DNA from: DATMBL01 sp050735975
GTDB lineage: Bacteria; Desulfobacterota; Binatia; UBA9968
Length of the DNA stretch: 12,242 nucleotides
NCBI GenBank assembly: GCA_050735975.1
Contig: JBOHVS010000403.1
Span: forward strand, 1-12,242
Reading direction: 5' to 3'
In this document: positions 11,509 through 12,242 of the stretch, piece by piece
Position numbering within the stretch: the first letter of the stretch is position 1
Layout of the letters: every line of letters starts with the position of its first letter
Notes under the pieces: generated by a model
Database searches by the model: none
What the model saw: the letters and a program-made list of their open reading frames with translations, nothing else
Told to the model about the DNA's origin: nothing
Made by a program: the position numbers and the translations under genes

Positions 11509-12242
11509 ATGCGAATCGGTCGAGTGTTGGTGGAAGAATTTCAAGCCGATGTGCTGCAATGGCTGCGCAAACGCGTCGATCTGGTCGTTGTCAATCCATG
11601 GGTAGAGCCGGAGCGTTGGGAACTGGAAGCGCCACGGGTTGATGGAATCATCAGCAGAAAGGGAAAGATTACGAGAGAACAGATGCAGAAAAGCGAGGGA
11701 CGACTCAAGATTATCGCCCGCACCGGAGTCGGCGTCGATCCTTCGCGAGTTGATCTCGACGCAGCCAAAGAGTTCAAGGTGTGGGTGACTAATATGCCGG
11801 GAAGCAACGCCGTCTCTGTTGCGGAGCTCGTTTTCGGACAGATGATCGCTCTGGCGCGTCACACCAGCGAAGCTGACCGCGCGGTGAAAGATAATCGCTG
11901 GGCCGATTATCTACGGTACGTCGGCACGGAGCTGGCGGGGAAAACGGTAGGCATTATCGGCATGGGAAACATCGGCGCCAGAGTCGCGATTCGCGCGCGG
12001 GCCTTCGAGATGGTGTTTTTGATCTGCGATCCCTACATACCGGAATCTCATGTAACTGCCCTCGGCGGAAAATTGGTTGCGTTGAACGAACTGCTGAAGC
12101 ACTCCGATTTTGTGACCATCCACTGCCCTTTGAATGCCGAAACGAAACGGATGCTTGCCGAGAAAGAGTTGTCACTGATAAAGCCATCCGCTTACCTGAT
12201 CAACGCCGCGCGCGGCGGGATTGTGGATGAGGACGCGCTGTT
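11509..12242 (+). CDS. D-2-hydroxyacid dehydrogenase (phosphoglycerate dehydrogenase-like), 3' partial
   Basis: Open from ATG 11509 to the window edge (244 codons, no stop). The N-terminal substrate domain reads MRIGRVLVEEFQADVLQWL. KIIARTGVGVDPSRVDLDAAK is the canonical GxGxD substrate-loop region. The nucleotide domain has the Rossmann motif GMGNIG at residues 151-156, with Asp (ICDPY) at the end of strand 2, pointing to NAD+ preference. FVTIHCPLNAETKRML follows, and INAARGGIVDEDAL contains the catalytic Arg235. The catalytic Glu and His lie beyond the edge. Whether an ACT domain follows, as in some SerA proteins, cannot be seen. It is the only plus-strand gene here and is divergent from the binding protein. 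Relatives in catabolic clusters reduce various 2-oxo acids, so serine biosynthesis is not assured. Confidence 0.92.
   Translation, partial: MRIGRVLVEEFQADVLQWLRKRVDLVVVNPWVEPERWELEAPRVDGIISRKGKITREQMQKSEGRLKIIARTGVGVDPSRVDLDAAKEFKVWVTNMPGSNAVSVAELVFGQMIALARHTSEADRAVKDNRWADYLRYVGTELAGKTVGIIGMGNIGARVAIRARAFEMVFLICDPYIPESHVTALGGKLVALNELLKHSDFVTIHCPLNAETKRMLAEKELSLIKPSAYLINAARGGIVDEDAL

Noticed and set aside
11350..11862. Minus-strand open frame (170 codons) at the right side
   Set aside because: It is antisense to the well-supported plus-strand dehydrogenase, which carries the Rossmann and catalytic motifs.

Overview
The window is moderately GC-rich and gene-dense, and almost everything lies on the minus strand. 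It looks like accessory catabolic DNA from an environmental bacterium. Orphan NMT1-type binding proteins, cytosolic Asp-box propellers, solitary hydrolases and repeat-packed gaps together suggest a soil or sediment lineage such as Binatota-like 'Deltaproteobacteria', NC10/Rokubacteria or Tectomicrobia. There is no rRNA or marker gene here, so this placement is inference.

Minus-strand genes in transcription order, right to left: an exported ABC-type solute-binding protein (11265-10294); a six-Asp-box propeller (10251-9142); a diiron-like protein with a degraded metal site (9032-8283); a two-cluster ferredoxin (8149-7868); a paralogous diiron protein with a complete site (7736-6996); a second two-cluster ferredoxin (6725-6450); an alpha/beta hydrolase resembling ring-cleavage-product hydrolases (6247-5435); an isochorismatase-fold protein without the nucleophilic cysteine (5276-4644); a second propeller (4577-3603); a zeta-class GST / maleylacetoacetate isomerase (3437-2793); and a dCache-HAMP sensor histidine kinase (2261-435). 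A D-2-hydroxyacid dehydrogenase starts divergently at 11509 and runs off the right edge.

The most interesting part is 6450-9032. Two paralogous ferritin-like proteins alternate with two dicluster ferredoxins. One paralog has all four carboxylates and both histidines of a diiron site. The other has lost two of the carboxylates. This suggests a catalytic subunit plus a structural pseudo-subunit, as in PaaA/PaaC, with dedicated ferredoxins as electron donors. The hydrolases and GST downstream would fit processing of an oxygenated, possibly aromatic, product. The substrate is unknown.

The gaps between genes are full of repeats. Six sites carry degenerate 7-bp-period tracts, most of them facing a complementary tract so that they could fold into long hairpins. 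There is also a 203-bp inverted-repeat element with a half copy elsewhere, and a family of elements ending in a CAGGCTGTTGAAAAA-like terminus. Several of these elements end exactly on gene boundaries and supply stop codons, a ribosome-binding site or a start codon.
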